Positions 35,111 to 43,546 are shown, numbered from the stretch's first letter. The stretch is 64,000 bases of DNA from Dyella sp. BiH032 (GCF_031954525.1 NZ_CP134867.1:2046001-2110000); one strand, 5' to 3'. Translations and numbers: made by a program. Notes: a model not told the origin generated them from the sequence alone.

Positions 35111-35367
35111 CGCCGCTCCTCCGGCGCCGCGTACCAGGCGAGATAGGGCAGGGCGACCCAGCCCAGCATCAGCGCGGTGAGCGCCGCGAAGCCGCCTGCG
35201 CCCGGGCCGAGCAGCGCGACCCAGGCCGCCACCCCGCCGGCGGCAACGAGCCACGCTGCCGCGCGCACCCACGGCGGCAGCGGCGTCGCGCGCAGGCGCT
35301 GCCGGGGGCTGGCGAGGTAGAGCAGCAGCGTGCTGGCGAAACAAAGCAGGAGGGCGGCGGGCAGCAT
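35107..35367 (-). CDS. DUF3325-like small membrane protein
   Basis: An 86-residue protein with three hydrophobic segments (LLLCFASTLLLYLASPRQR, AAAWLVAAGGVAAWVALL, GFAALTALMLGWVALPYLAWY). The first segment followed by the RQR stretch and the overall size fit DUF3325, which travels with TonB siderophore receptors and PepSY proteins. It starts 3 bases after the receptor stop and ends overlapping the DUF3649-like gene. Function unknown, presumably part of the inner-membrane step of iron uptake. Confidence 0.72.
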   Translation of the reverse strand: MLPAALLLCFASTLLLYLASPRQRLRATPLPPWVRAAAWLVAAGGVAAWVALLGPGAGGFAALTALMLGWVALPYLAWYAAPEERR

Positions 35368-35370
35368 GGA

Positions 35371-37602
35371 TCAGAACCGGTACGTCACATTCAACTGCCA
35401 GTTCGTCGGCGCGCCGTAGTACCCCTGCGCCCAATACAGGCTGGCGATGTATTTGCGATTGGTGAGGTTGTCCACGTTGAGCGTGGCGCTCCACGAAGGA
35501 TCGAAGTCGTAACGCGCCATCGCTCCCAGTAAGGCGTAGCTGCCCTGGCGGGTGAAGATCTCGCGGCCCTGCGTGTCCAGCGCCAGCTGGTCGCGCACGA
35601 TCCGGTCCTGCCAGCGCAGCGAACCGCCGACTTTCAGGCCCGGCAGCCAGGGCAAGCGGTAGGTCGTGGTCACGCGCAGCACGCGCCGAGGCACGTAGGT
35701 GCGCACGTTGCGGTCCTGGTCGTCCTCGATGCCCAGTTGCGTGAAGCCGGCGCTCGCTTCCCAGTTCGGCGTGAGGCTGCCGGACAGGTCGAATTCGTAA
35801 CCGGTGGAGGTGGCATTGATGCCGCGATAGTAGCTCTGGCCGGTGGCGGGGTTGATGCCCACCGACTCGGCGTAGTTGTTCTGGCGCGAGCGGAACACCG
35901 CGAACGAGGCGTTCAGGCGATCGTCCATCCATGCGCCCTTGACGCCGGCTTCCAGGTTGTCGCCGGTGACCGGGTCCAGCACGCGGTTGTCGATGTCCAC
36001 TTCGGTCTGCGGGTTGAACAGCTTGGCGTAGCTGGCGTACACGGAGTAATGGGCGCTCAGGTCGTACACCGCGCCGACGAAAGGCGTGGTCTTGGTCTTC
36101 TCGTAGGCATGCGCCACGCCGTAGTTCTCGCCGGTGCTGCGGATATGCGTGAGGCTGGCGCCGGTGATCAGCTTGAACGCATCGGCGATGTTCCAGCGCG
36201 CGGTGGCATAGGCGCTGCGGCGGCGGACATTGAACTCGGCGCCCTGGTAGTACGCGTCGAATGCCGGTTTCGGATAACGGCCGTCCCAGCCTTCCAGCGG
36301 CGGCAGCGGCGTGCCGATGTCGTTGGAATAACCGGAGAGCTGGTCGACGTCGCTCTTGCCCGCGTTCACGCCGAGCACGAGTTCGTGCTCGCGCCCGCCG
36401 AGGGTAAAGGGGCCGCTTGCATAGACGTCGGCGTAATACTGCTTCTCGGTGCTGCCGTAGGCGGACGGATAGCTGAAGAGCCCCAGGCCGGTCGCCGCGT
36501 CCGGCGTGCCGTACACGTAGAAGAGCTCGCTGTCGTTGGCGATGCGCCGGTAGTTGAGCGCGCCTTTCACGCTCCAGCCGTTGCCGAAATCGTGCGACAG
36601 CGTCAGGTAGGACTGGGTGTTGGCCAGGTCCCAGCGCGCCCAGTCCGCGGCGGTGCTGGTGGAGCGGGCGTAGTGCGTCGGCGTGCCGTCGGTGTTGTAC
36701 AGCGGCAGTGCGCCCCACATCGGGCTGTCCGGCGAATTCTTCTGCCAGGTGATGCCGGCCGAGAGCAGGGTGCCCGGCGCGAGGTCCGCTTCCAGCATGC
36801 CGGCCGCGATCTTCTTATGCATCGAATAGCGGTCCAGATAGCTGTCGGTCTGCTGGTCGGCCAGCACCAGCCGGCCGCGCACGCTGCGGGAGGCATTCAA
36901 TGGGCCGGAAAGGTCGGCATCGAGGCGGCGGTTGTTCCAGCTTCCTACGGTGGCGCCCACGCTGCCCTGCAGATCGGCGGTCGGACGCTTGCGCACGAAG
37001 TTGATCGTGGCCGATGGATTGCCGGTGAACGACAACAGGCCATTGGCGCCGCGCAGCACTTCGATGTGGTCGTAGATGGCGGTATCGATGTCGCCTTCCT
37101 GTCCGCCGTTGGCGAACGGCATGCCCAGTCCATCGGTAAGGAAGTTGGTGATGTCGAAGCCGCGCGCGCCGTAGTACGTGCGATCGGTCTCGATCTTCTC
37201 GACGTTGATGCCGGTGGTGCGGCCGAGCACGTCGTTGATGTTGTTCATCCCGAAATCGTCCATCTGCTCGCGGGTGACCACGCTCACCGATTGCGGCGTC
37301 TCGCGCAGCGACAGGGGCAGGCGTGTCGCGCCGGTGGCGGCGGGCAGGGTGTAGCCGTCGGTGCTGTCGCCGCCGACGTTGGCGGTCGTGCTGATGCCTT
37401 CCAGATTTGTGACCTGGCGCGGATCCTTGGGCTGGCGCGGCAGCTCGCCGTCGCCGTTGCCAGTGGCTGCGGGCGCGGCCGGCGGATCGGCGGCGAAGGC
37501 CGGCGCGGCGAACGCCAGCAGGCAGGCGAGCGCCAGCGGGCCGTGGCGCAGGGAGAAAGCAGGGCGACGAAGCACGGAATGCGAGGGGATGTTGCCGACC
37601 AC
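35371..37602 (-). CDS. TonB-dependent ferric-siderophore receptor
   Basis: A 743-residue outer-membrane receptor of the FpvA/FhuE type. A signal peptide (PLALACLLAFAAPAFA) precedes a short linker, then the plug domain (LSLRETPQSVSVVTREQMDDFGMNNINDVLGRTTGINV, YYGARGFDITNFLTDG, LRGANGLLSFTGNPSATINFVRKRP). A 22-strand barrel follows and ends in the canonical terminal aromatic (NWQLNVTYRF). There is no large signalling domain before the plug, so it is not a transducer. The start is GTG at 37602 with AAGGA seven bases upstream and no nearby in-frame ATG. A Fur-box lies about 100 bases upstream. It heads the iron operon. Confidence 0.92.
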   Translation of the reverse strand: MVGNIPSHSVLRRPAFSLRHGPLALACLLAFAAPAFAADPPAAPAATGNGDGELPRQPKDPRQVTNLEGISTTANVGGDSTDGYTLPAATGATRLPLSLRETPQSVSVVTREQMDDFGMNNINDVLGRTTGINVEKIETDRTYYGARGFDITNFLTDGLGMPFANGGQEGDIDTAIYDHIEVLRGANGLLSFTGNPSATINFVRKRPTADLQGSVGATVGSWNNRRLDADLSGPLNASRSVRGRLVLADQQTDSYLDRYSMHKKIAAGMLEADLAPGTLLSAGITWQKNSPDSPMWGALPLYNTDGTPTHYARSTSTAADWARWDLANTQSYLTLSHDFGNGWSVKGALNYRRIANDSELFYVYGTPDAATGLGLFSYPSAYGSTEKQYYADVYASGPFTLGGREHELVLGVNAGKSDVDQLSGYSNDIGTPLPPLEGWDGRYPKPAFDAYYQGAEFNVRRRSAYATARWNIADAFKLITGASLTHIRSTGENYGVAHAYEKTKTTPFVGAVYDLSAHYSVYASYAKLFNPQTEVDIDNRVLDPVTGDNLEAGVKGAWMDDRLNASFAVFRSRQNNYAESVGINPATGQSYYRGINATSTGYEFDLSGSLTPNWEASAGFTQLGIEDDQDRNVRTYVPRRVLRVTTTYRLPWLPGLKVGGSLRWQDRIVRDQLALDTQGREIFTRQGSYALLGAMARYDFDPSWSATLNVDNLTNRKYIASLYWAQGYYGAPTNWQLNVTYRF

Positions 37603-37700
37603 GATGGCGTCCTTGTAGGCGGCGTCCTCGGGGAGGCGCCGGCGGGTGAAAGAAGGAGCGGCTGGGTCGGTGAAGCGACGTGGCTTGCTGTTGTTGGTAA

Positions 37701-37719
37701 ATGATAATAATTCTTATCT
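37701..37719 (-). promoter_or_regulatory. Fur-box upstream of siderophore receptor operon
   Basis: ATGATAATAATTCTTATCT is an AT-rich near-palindrome matching the classical Fur consensus (GATAATGATAATCATTATC) at most positions, in an otherwise GC-rich region. It lies about 100 bases before the receptor start, so iron-replete Fur should repress the operon. Confidence 0.8.
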
Positions 37720-37870
37720 ACGGCCGACAAGCCTTTTCGCAAGCCTGGTGCAAGCCGGTGTCTGTTTGCCGATGGTGGGCGCAAACGCGAGCCGCTCGGC
37801 CGGGAGCCTGGCGGCAGATATCGGCGGACTAAAAGAACGGAGAGGGGAGCGAGCGGATGGGCCGCCGTCG

Positions 37871-38353
37871 TCAGCGCGGCACGACGGCCGTGGCCTCCAC
37901 TTCCAGCAGCAGCCCTTCGCGGGCGAGGCGGCTCACTTCGACGAGGGTGCTGGCTGGCGGGTGCTTCGTATCGATGTATTTGTCGCGCGCCGCCCGCAAT
38001 GCCGTGAGCTGCGACATATCCGTGACGTACCTGTCTATTCTCACCACGTTCGCGAAGCTGGCGCCCGCCGCTTTCAGCGCGGCATCGATGTTGGCGAACA
38101 CCTGCTCCGCCTGCCGGCCGAAGTCACCGGCGCCGACCAGTCTGCCCTGGGCGTCGAGCGCGATCTGCCCTGAGAGGTACAGCGTGCGCGCGCCGCTGGG
38201 CACCTCCACGACGTGGGTGTAGCCGGTCGGCTTGGACAGATTGGACGGATTGAGATAGCGGAAGCCGTTGGCGGAAGCAGCCTCATCGGCCGCGGCGCAA
38301 CCAGCGGTGGACAAGGCGAGCAGAGCCAGGCAGCAGGCGAAGCGTCGTGACAC
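37871..38353 (-). CDS. RidA-family protein with lipoprotein signal
   Basis: A 160-residue protein. The start is taken as GTG at 38353 with GGAG about eight bases upstream; an ATG at 38383 in frame has no ribosome-binding site. VSRRFACCLALLALSTAGC ends in a good lipobox, so the protein is exported and lipid-anchored, unlike cytoplasmic RidA deaminases. The RidA fold follows: VEVPSGARTLYLSGQIALDAQGRLVG, ADFGRQAEQVFANIDAALKAAG, and VVRIDRYVTDMSQ with the conserved Arg. The C-terminal HPPASTLVEVSRLAREGLLLEVEATAV is also present. Cytoplasmic members hydrolyse reactive enamines; the role of a periplasmic version is unclear. Confidence 0.88.
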   Translation of the reverse strand: MSRRFACCLALLALSTAGCAAADEAASANGFRYLNPSNLSKPTGYTHVVEVPSGARTLYLSGQIALDAQGRLVGAGDFGRQAEQVFANIDAALKAAGASFANVVRIDRYVTDMSQLTALRAARDKYIDTKHPPASTLVEVSRLAREGLLLEVEATAVVPR

Positions 38354-38499
38354 GACACACTCCAGGGCCACGCTCCAGGGCATGGCGTGGCCGGATCATA
38401 GCCAATGCGTGGCACGGAACCGCGATGCCAATTGGCTCGGTATCGGGCGCGAAGCACAAGACACAGTGAGGGTGGTCCGGCGTCCGCTTGTGCCAATCA

Positions 38500-38515
38500 T
38501 CAACATATTTGTTGA
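38500..38515. promoter_or_regulatory. Inverted repeat overlapping -35, candidate ArsR operator
   Basis: TCAACA (38500-38505) and TGTTGA (38510-38515) form a perfect dyad whose right arm overlaps the -35 box. Further ATCAAC/GTTGAT and CCAATC/GATTGG matches lie nearby. Binding here would block RNA polymerase. Confidence 0.55.
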
Positions 38516-38540
38516 CAATAAACCGATTGGTTGATATTAA
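38512..38540 (+). promoter_or_regulatory. Consensus sigma-70 promoter of the arsR-DUF899 operon
   Basis: TTGACA (38512-38517), a 17-base spacer and TATTAA (38535-38540). The -10 box ends six bases before the ATG at 38547, so transcription would start at or next to the start codon and the message would be leaderless or nearly so. Confidence 0.75.
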
Positions 38541-38546
38541 TGCGCC

Positions 38547-38993
38547 ATGACGAATTTCCAGCAACTCCTGCATCTCGTCGACGAAGCGGGGCAGCCCCCC
38601 GAGCTGGCCCAGGAGCGCCTCAGCCAAGTCTTCTTCGCGCTCTCCGATCCGGTTCGCCGGAACATCCTGGAGCGCCTGGATGGCCAGGCGCTGCTCGTCT
38701 CGGAGATCGCCGCGGCATTCGATATTTCCTTGCAGGCGGTATCGCGGCACATCCAGGTGCTGGTGCGGACGGGGCTGATCCAGCAGGAACGCACCGGAAG
38801 GATCAGCCGCTGCAGCCTCGATGCCGGCCCCATGCTGGAGGCAGCGGTATGGATGAACCGCTACAGCAAGTACTGGCAGCAGCAGTTCGACCTGCTCGCC
38901 GTCACCCTGGCGGACATCGACGAGCGCCGCGCCGCCGCGCCGAAGAAGCCCGCGCGCAAAGCCGCGAAGAAGCGTCCGTCTGGCAGGAAGTGA
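38547..38993 (+). CDS. ArsR-family transcriptional repressor
   Basis: A 148-residue winged-helix repressor. FFALSDPVRRNILERLDGQALLVSEIAAAFDISLQAVSRHIQVLVRTGLIQQERTGRISRC is the family core, residues about 29-90. The usual metal-binding ELCVCDL of metal-sensing ArsR proteins is absent, so it is more like the SdpR/non-metal branch often found with stress or SRPBCC genes. The C-terminus is Lys/Arg/Ala-rich (KKPARKAAKKRPSGRK), an unusual basic tail that may add DNA contact. No ribosome-binding site is visible and the promoter is almost on the ATG. It heads an operon with two DUF899 genes. Confidence 0.9.
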   Translation: MTNFQQLLHLVDEAGQPPELAQERLSQVFFALSDPVRRNILERLDGQALLVSEIAAAFDISLQAVSRHIQVLVRTGLIQQERTGRISRCSLDAGPMLEAAVWMNRYSKYWQQQFDLLAVTLADIDERRAAAPKKPARKAAKKRPSGRK

Positions 38994-39051
38994 GGCGCGC
39001 TGCTGCGCGCCGGTAGTGCAAGCCCAACTCCCCTTATCCCGAGGAAGTGTC

Positions 39052-39756
39052 ATGGCTCAGCATCGCGTCGTCAGTCACGAAGAATGGCTCCAGGCCCGCA
39101 AGCGTTTTCTGGTCAAGGAGAAGGAATTCACCCGCCTGCGCGACGAGCTCAGCCGGCAGCGCCTCGAGCTGCCGTGGGAGCGCGTCGAGAAGACCTATGC
39201 GTTCGAAAGCGAGCAAGGCAGGGTGACGCTGGCCGATCTGTTCGGCGATCGCAACCAGCTGATGGTCTACCACCTGATGTATGCCCCGGAATGGGATATC
39301 AGCTGCAAGAGCTGCGCATTCTGGGCCGACAATTTCAACGGTATCGTGCCGCACCTGGCGCAGCACGGCGTCGCCTTCGCGGCGATCTCGCGGGCGTCGT
39401 TGGCGAAGCTGCGGAAACAGGCGGGCGATTTCGGCTGGAGCTTCCCGTGGGTGTCGTCGCTCGACGATTTCAACTACGACTACAACGTATCGTTCTCGCC
39501 GGAAGCGCTGGCGCGGGATGAGGCCTATTACAACTACGGCACCGAAAAGGTGCGCGGCACGGATCGCCCTGGCATCAGTGCTTTCTTCAAGGACGATGAT
39601 GGCAACGTCTATCACACGTATTCCACCTATGCGCGCGGCGTGGATATCTTCAACACTGCTTACCACTATCTCGATGCCGCACCGCTGGGGCGCAACGAGG
39701 ACGGGCTGGCCTATCCGATGGAATGGGTGAAGCACCGCACCGCCTACGGCGCCTGA
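39052..39756 (+). CDS. DUF899 thioredoxin-like protein, copy 1
   Basis: A 234-residue protein of the DUF899 family, a thioredoxin-like fold of unknown reaction. Typical parts are VSHEEWLQARKRFLVKEKEFTRLRDELSRQR, LPWERVEKTYAFE, LADLFGDRNQLMVYHLMY, the CKSCAFWADNFNG motif (a CxxC followed by WAD) and the DFNYDYNVSF/GTDRPGISAFF region. GAGGAAG precedes the ATG. It lies 58 bases after the arsR gene and 18 bases before a second DUF899 gene, so they form one operon. The CxxC suggests a redox or metal-handling role; no substrate is known. Confidence 0.88.
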   Translation: MAQHRVVSHEEWLQARKRFLVKEKEFTRLRDELSRQRLELPWERVEKTYAFESEQGRVTLADLFGDRNQLMVYHLMYAPEWDISCKSCAFWADNFNGIVPHLAQHGVAFAAISRASLAKLRKQAGDFGWSFPWVSSLDDFNYDYNVSFSPEALARDEAYYNYGTEKVRGTDRPGISAFFKDDDGNVYHTYSTYARGVDIFNTAYHYLDAAPLGRNEDGLAYPMEWVKHRTAYGA

Positions 39757-39774
39757 TCGGCAGGAGGACTTTTC

Positions 39775-40365
39775 ATGAAATACGCGGACGTCAATGGAAA
39801 GCTGGCCGACTATCGCCGCCAGATCGCGAGGATCCGCGAGAGGATGCGCGACACCCTGGCCGAGGTCGAGCCGGAGGAAGTGAGCGATTACGAGCTTGCC
39901 GACACCGATGGCAAGGTGCGCCTCTCGGATCTGTTCGGCGAGCACGAGGATCTGATCGTCGTGCACAACATGGGCGTGACCTGTTCCTATTGCACGCTAT
40001 GGGCGGACGGCTACAACGGCATTCACCAGCACGTGGTGACGCGCGCAGGTTTCGCGGTATCCAGTCCGGACCGGCCGGCCGTGCAGAAAAAGTTCGCCGA
40101 AAGCCGCGGTTGGAAGTTCCCCATGGTGAGTCACGCGGGAACGAGTTTTGCGAAGGACATGGGCTACACCTCCACCCATGGTGGATGGCTACCCGGCGTC
40201 TCGGTGTTCCGCCGCGAGGGCGACGCCATCCTGCGGGTGTCGGACACAGGCTTCAGTCCCGGTGACGATTTCTGCCCGCTATGGCATTTCTTCGACATGC
40301 TTCCCGGCGGCGTCGGGGCATGGCCAGGTGTGATCACCAAGCCAACCTGCTGTTCTGGCGACTGA
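39775..40365 (+). CDS. DUF899-related thioredoxin-like protein, copy 2
   Basis: A 196-residue shorter relative of the preceding gene. It opens MKYADVNGKLADYRRQIARIRERMRDTL, then VSDYELADTDGKVRLSDLFGEHEDLIVVHNMG and the CSYCTLWADGYNG motif, matching CKSCAFWADNFNG of copy 1. The end differs: PGDDFCPLWHFFDMLPGG and a terminal CCSGD with adjacent cysteines. It starts 18 bases after copy 1 with AGGAGG just upstream. The pair looks like an old duplication with divergence in the C-terminal half. Function unknown; a thiol-based reductase is plausible. Confidence 0.85.
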   Translation: MKYADVNGKLADYRRQIARIRERMRDTLAEVEPEEVSDYELADTDGKVRLSDLFGEHEDLIVVHNMGVTCSYCTLWADGYNGIHQHVVTRAGFAVSSPDRPAVQKKFAESRGWKFPMVSHAGTSFAKDMGYTSTHGGWLPGVSVFRREGDAILRVSDTGFSPGDDFCPLWHFFDMLPGGVGAWPGVITKPTCCSGD

Positions 40366-40380
40366 CGCGGAGGATGGATC

Positions 40381-40638
40381 ATGTGTCCTCTGTGCATCGG
40401 TACCGCCTGGCTCATCGCCGGCGGCATGGGTTCGGCCGGCGGCATGGCGACGGTGGTGTGGCGCTCGGTGAGCAAGCGCCGCACCGGTAACGATGGCATC
40501 CACAGCGTGGCGCCGGCGGCGGAGATGCCGCCGCTCGCCATGCCGATGCCGTGGCACGCGCGGCTGCACGGAGATCACGAAGCCTGCGCGCAGCACGAAG
40601 CGGCGGCGGCCCCCGAAGCGAAGCACGGCGCCCGCTGA
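40381..40638 (+). CDS. Small CxxC/His-rich membrane-associated protein
   Basis: An 85-residue protein, 15 bases after the second DUF899 gene, with GGAGG seven bases before the ATG. It begins MCPLCIGTAWLIAGGMGSAGG, a CxxC at the very N-terminus followed by one Gly-rich hydrophobic segment that could span the membrane. The C-terminal half is rich in His, Met and acidic residues (MPMPWHARLHGDHEACAQHE), suggesting metal binding. I do not recognise the family. Operon position suggests that it works with the two DUF899 proteins. Confidence 0.65.
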   Translation: MCPLCIGTAWLIAGGMGSAGGMATVVWRSVSKRRTGNDGIHSVAPAAEMPPLAMPMPWHARLHGDHEACAQHEAAAAPEAKHGAR

Positions 40639-40791
40639 GCACCGGGCTGCTGCAACTCATGAGAGGATGGCACCGCCCGAGGGCGTGAACGCCATGCTGC
40701 GGTCTCCTCGAATAGCCAGCGCTTTTGCCTGTCACGCCATGGCGTATGGACGTTCGCTCAGCTACAGGGCGTTCGATAGAGAGAGGTCCGG

Positions 40792-41793
40792 ATGACATCG
40801 TGCGACGCGCATGCGAAGGGAGTTCATGTGCTCAAGGCTTATGGGGGCTTCCCAGGGGCGCCACTAATGCTGGCCATGCTGTTGGCCGCGTGCGGGCCGG
40901 CGGTTGCACCGAAGCACGCCGTTCGTGTGGACGGCGGACCGACCGCGCCGGCCAAGCCGGCGTCGCCATCCTTTGCCGACCTGCCGGCGCTATCGGGGCT
41001 GGATGCGGCGGTTCAATCCGGTTTCCGTTCGTCGTCTCCGGTAGAACCGGATGCGGGCGGATTGACGGCCGCCTTCGGGCACGCGAGGTACTGCTATCAC
41101 CTGCAGTTCCGCATGCAGGCCAGCCGGCGCATGGACGAATCCTGCCAGGCTGCGTTCAAGGATGGGGCGACAACCGAGGCTGCGGAAGCATGTCGATCCA
41201 GGGCGATGAGAATGGATGTGGAGCGGGCTGGCCTCAATGAACCGTTCGCCGGTTGCGCGGGCGACGCCAAGACCTCTCGCCGCTATTTCGAAGCCGCGCG
41301 CGCCGCGGCACGCGCGGGGAATACAGAGGCGCAGCTGTGCTACCTCCAGGGGAGTTTCGACGACGGTGACATCCGCTACTCCCGCGAGGATCTCGATGGC
41401 TATCGGCAGGATGCGCCGCGGCTCATCGCCGAGGCGATGAGCCGCGGCGACTGGCGTGTGGTGGTTTTGCTGGCGCGCGGTAGACCTGTCGACACCTTCG
41501 AGTTGCTCTCTGCCATCACGCACGACGATCTTTACGAGGTGTACGTGATGAAACGCGTGCTCCAGAAGGGTGCGGAGCCGGCTCTCGCCCAACGGGCGGA
41601 AAGGTCGATCCAGGTGGAATACACGCTGCTCAATATGCAGACGCGCGAGCCGATGCTCTCGGCGGAACGGATGACCGAAGGCCTTGCCGAAGCGGAAGCG
41701 ATCTATCGCCGGTACTTCGCCGACGGGCCGCTGCTGAAAGAGCCGCCCGTCGTGTGCAAATCGGGCTTCGGCAGCAGTGCTCCCTGGCTCTGA
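40792..41793 (+). CDS. Hypothetical lipoprotein
   Basis: Up to 333 residues. Two starts are possible: ATG at 40792 (GAGAGG upstream) or GTG at 40828 (AAGGGAG five bases upstream). The second gives a cleaner lipoprotein signal running through LMLAMLLAACG, with the acylated Cys in LAAC. After a Pro/Ala-rich linker, the globular part has paired cysteines (YCYHL, ESCQAAF, EACRSR, FAGCAGD, QLCYLQG, VVCKSG) and helical repeats such as ARAAARAGNTEAQLCYLQGS that recall Sel1/TPR-like repeats. Function unknown. No operon partner; the next gene is convergent, 16 bases away. Confidence 0.65.
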   Translation: MTSCDAHAKGVHVLKAYGGFPGAPLMLAMLLAACGPAVAPKHAVRVDGGPTAPAKPASPSFADLPALSGLDAAVQSGFRSSSPVEPDAGGLTAAFGHARYCYHLQFRMQASRRMDESCQAAFKDGATTEAAEACRSRAMRMDVERAGLNEPFAGCAGDAKTSRRYFEAARAAARAGNTEAQLCYLQGSFDDGDIRYSREDLDGYRQDAPRLIAEAMSRGDWRVVVLLARGRPVDTFELLSAITHDDLYEVYVMKRVLQKGAEPALAQRAERSIQVEYTLLNMQTREPMLSAERMTEGLAEAEAIYRRYFADGPLLKEPPVVCKSGFGSSAPWL

Positions 41794-41809
41794 AAACCTG
41801 GCCGTGCTT

Positions 41810-43546
41810 TCACCGGCTGGCCAGGTCGTCCGAACTGGCCGCCTGCCCAGCGAGCGATACCGCTTGTGCGGGTGTTTCAATCCGGTCCGCGCGAAGCCGC
41901 CGCAACCGGCGGTTGCTGATGGTCAATCCGTCGATCTGGCCGGATGCCGCTCGGGTGAATGTCACCGTACCGAGCGAGCCGATGAAGCGGTCGCCGCCCA
42001 TGGCGTCCAGGTTCACTTCGTCGCGGCGAGGCCAGCGGACGGCGAGCTTGCCGTCCTTGACGCGCACGGCGTAAGTCGTGTCCAGCTCCGTGCTGCGATA
42101 TGTGCCGGCGAAGGTAGCCAGCACCGCCGGCGAAGGCATGGGTTCGTCGATGCGGACGAACTCGCGCGTCGTCGGCCAGAAGTCGCGGATGCGCAAGCGT
42201 GGCGAGCCTCCACCGGCTGATGTGAAGCGCCACTCGTGCGTTGCCTGCGCGGCGTCCGCCGGTCGGAACACCCCATTGCCGATGGGCAGCAGGGCCGTAG
42301 TGGCGCCGATCTGGCGAAGCTGGCCATCCTTAAAGTCCAGCCGGACGATCTCGTCCGTCTGCGGGCTCCAGTACGTGCCCGCCCATGGTGCGATGGACGC
42401 GGGCGGGAGCGAAATCGCGGGCGGGGTGGTGTCCTTCATGCGATCGCCCAGGTAGACCGCCGCGACCTTGCGCGTGAGATCGGCCGGCGCGATGGTGGAA
42501 CCGTTGCACAGGGCAACCACTGCGACCCGATGGTCGGGAAAGAGCACGGCATCGGACCGGAAGCCGTTGTCGGCGCCGTCGTGGCTGATCAACCGCAGAC
42601 CCTGGTATTCGCCGATGCGCAGCCCGCCGCCGTAGCCGGTGCTGGTGCCATCGTTCAATCGACCGGCCGTCTGCAGCATCGCCATTGCTTTCTCGCCGCC
42701 GACGCGCGCATCGACCAGGTTCTGTTCCCACTTCAACAGATCGCCGACCGTCGTATTGAGGCTGGTGGATCCGTAATGGGTAATGTGGGGAACGTTCGTC
42801 ACCCAGCCGCCACCATTGCGCGGACTGTAGGCGGAAGCGCGGCCGGGCACGATTTCCGCATAGTCGTCCAGGAAGCGGGTCTGGTCCATGCCGAGCGGCT
42901 TGAAGATGCGTGCGTCTGCGAAGTCTCGCAGCGACTGGCCGGAAACGCGCTGCACGATGACGGCCAGGAGCGTGTAGGCGGCGTTGCCATACACCACTTC
43001 GCTGCCGGGATCGAAGTTCAGCGACCGCTGTCGCGACAGTGCCCATAGCACGTCGCCCTGCGTATAGAGGTCGTCGTTGCGCCAGCCTGCCATGTTGAGC
43101 AACTGACCTTGCTCACGCAGGCCGTTGGTGTGGTGCATCAGGTGTTCGATGGTGATGGTTTTGCCAAGGTCCGGCAGTTCGGGCACGTATTCGCGCACGT
43201 CGTCGCGCAGCGACAGCTTGCCCTCCTGTACGAGCAGGGCGATCGAGAATGCCGTGAACTGCTTGGAGATGGAGGCGACGTGGAAGACGGACTGCGGTGT
43301 GATCGGCACGCCATACTCGAGGTTCGACATGCCGTAGCCCTGCGCATAATCGAGCGTGCCGTTGCGCGAGACGCCCACCGCGCAGCCGGGAGTGGCGGTG
43401 CCTTTCCAGGGCGCGAAGATCGCATCGATCTTCGCGTGGCGGGCTGAAAGCGTCGCGCCGGCTTCCTGCGCGCGGCTTTCGCCGATGGATGTAGCCAACG
43501 CGACAGCGATGGCCGAGGCCAGCAAGAGCGAACGAGTCGTGCGCAC
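41810..43546 (-). CDS. Serine hydrolase, beta-lactamase class C family
   Basis: A roughly 578-residue exported hydrolase. The start is taken as GTG at 43546 with AGGGGA six bases upstream. A signal peptide runs to about SRAQ. The catalytic SxxK is SISKQ (in VFHVASISKQFTAFSIA), and the YxN element is YGN in VVYGNAAYTLL. HHTNGLREQG is the usual block of this family, and HDGADNGFRSDAVLFPD carries the third motif region. After residue about 380 there is a C-terminal beta-rich, lipocalin-like domain. It may be a D-aminopeptidase, esterase or penicillin-binding-type enzyme; a true beta-lactamase is unlikely at this length. Confidence 0.88.
   Translation of the reverse strand: MRTTRSLLLASAIAVALATSIGESRAQEAGATLSARHAKIDAIFAPWKGTATPGCAVGVSRNGTLDYAQGYGMSNLEYGVPITPQSVFHVASISKQFTAFSIALLVQEGKLSLRDDVREYVPELPDLGKTITIEHLMHHTNGLREQGQLLNMAGWRNDDLYTQGDVLWALSRQRSLNFDPGSEVVYGNAAYTLLAVIVQRVSGQSLRDFADARIFKPLGMDQTRFLDDYAEIVPGRASAYSPRNGGGWVTNVPHITHYGSTSLNTTVGDLLKWEQNLVDARVGGEKAMAMLQTAGRLNDGTSTGYGGGLRIGEYQGLRLISHDGADNGFRSDAVLFPDHRVAVVALCNGSTIAPADLTRKVAAVYLGDRMKDTTPPAISLPPASIAPWAGTYWSPQTDEIVRLDFKDGQLRQIGATTALLPIGNGVFRPADAAQATHEWRFTSAGGGSPRLRIRDFWPTTREFVRIDEPMPSPAVLATFAGTYRSTELDTTYAVRVKDGKLAVRWPRRDEVNLDAMGGDRFIGSLGTVTFTRAASGQIDGLTISNRRLRRLRADRIETPAQAVSLAGQAASSDDLASR

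Noticed and set aside
35737..37704. 655-residue plus-strand frame opposite the siderophore receptor
   Set aside because: Covers the receptor in antisense and runs across the Fur-box; no domain.
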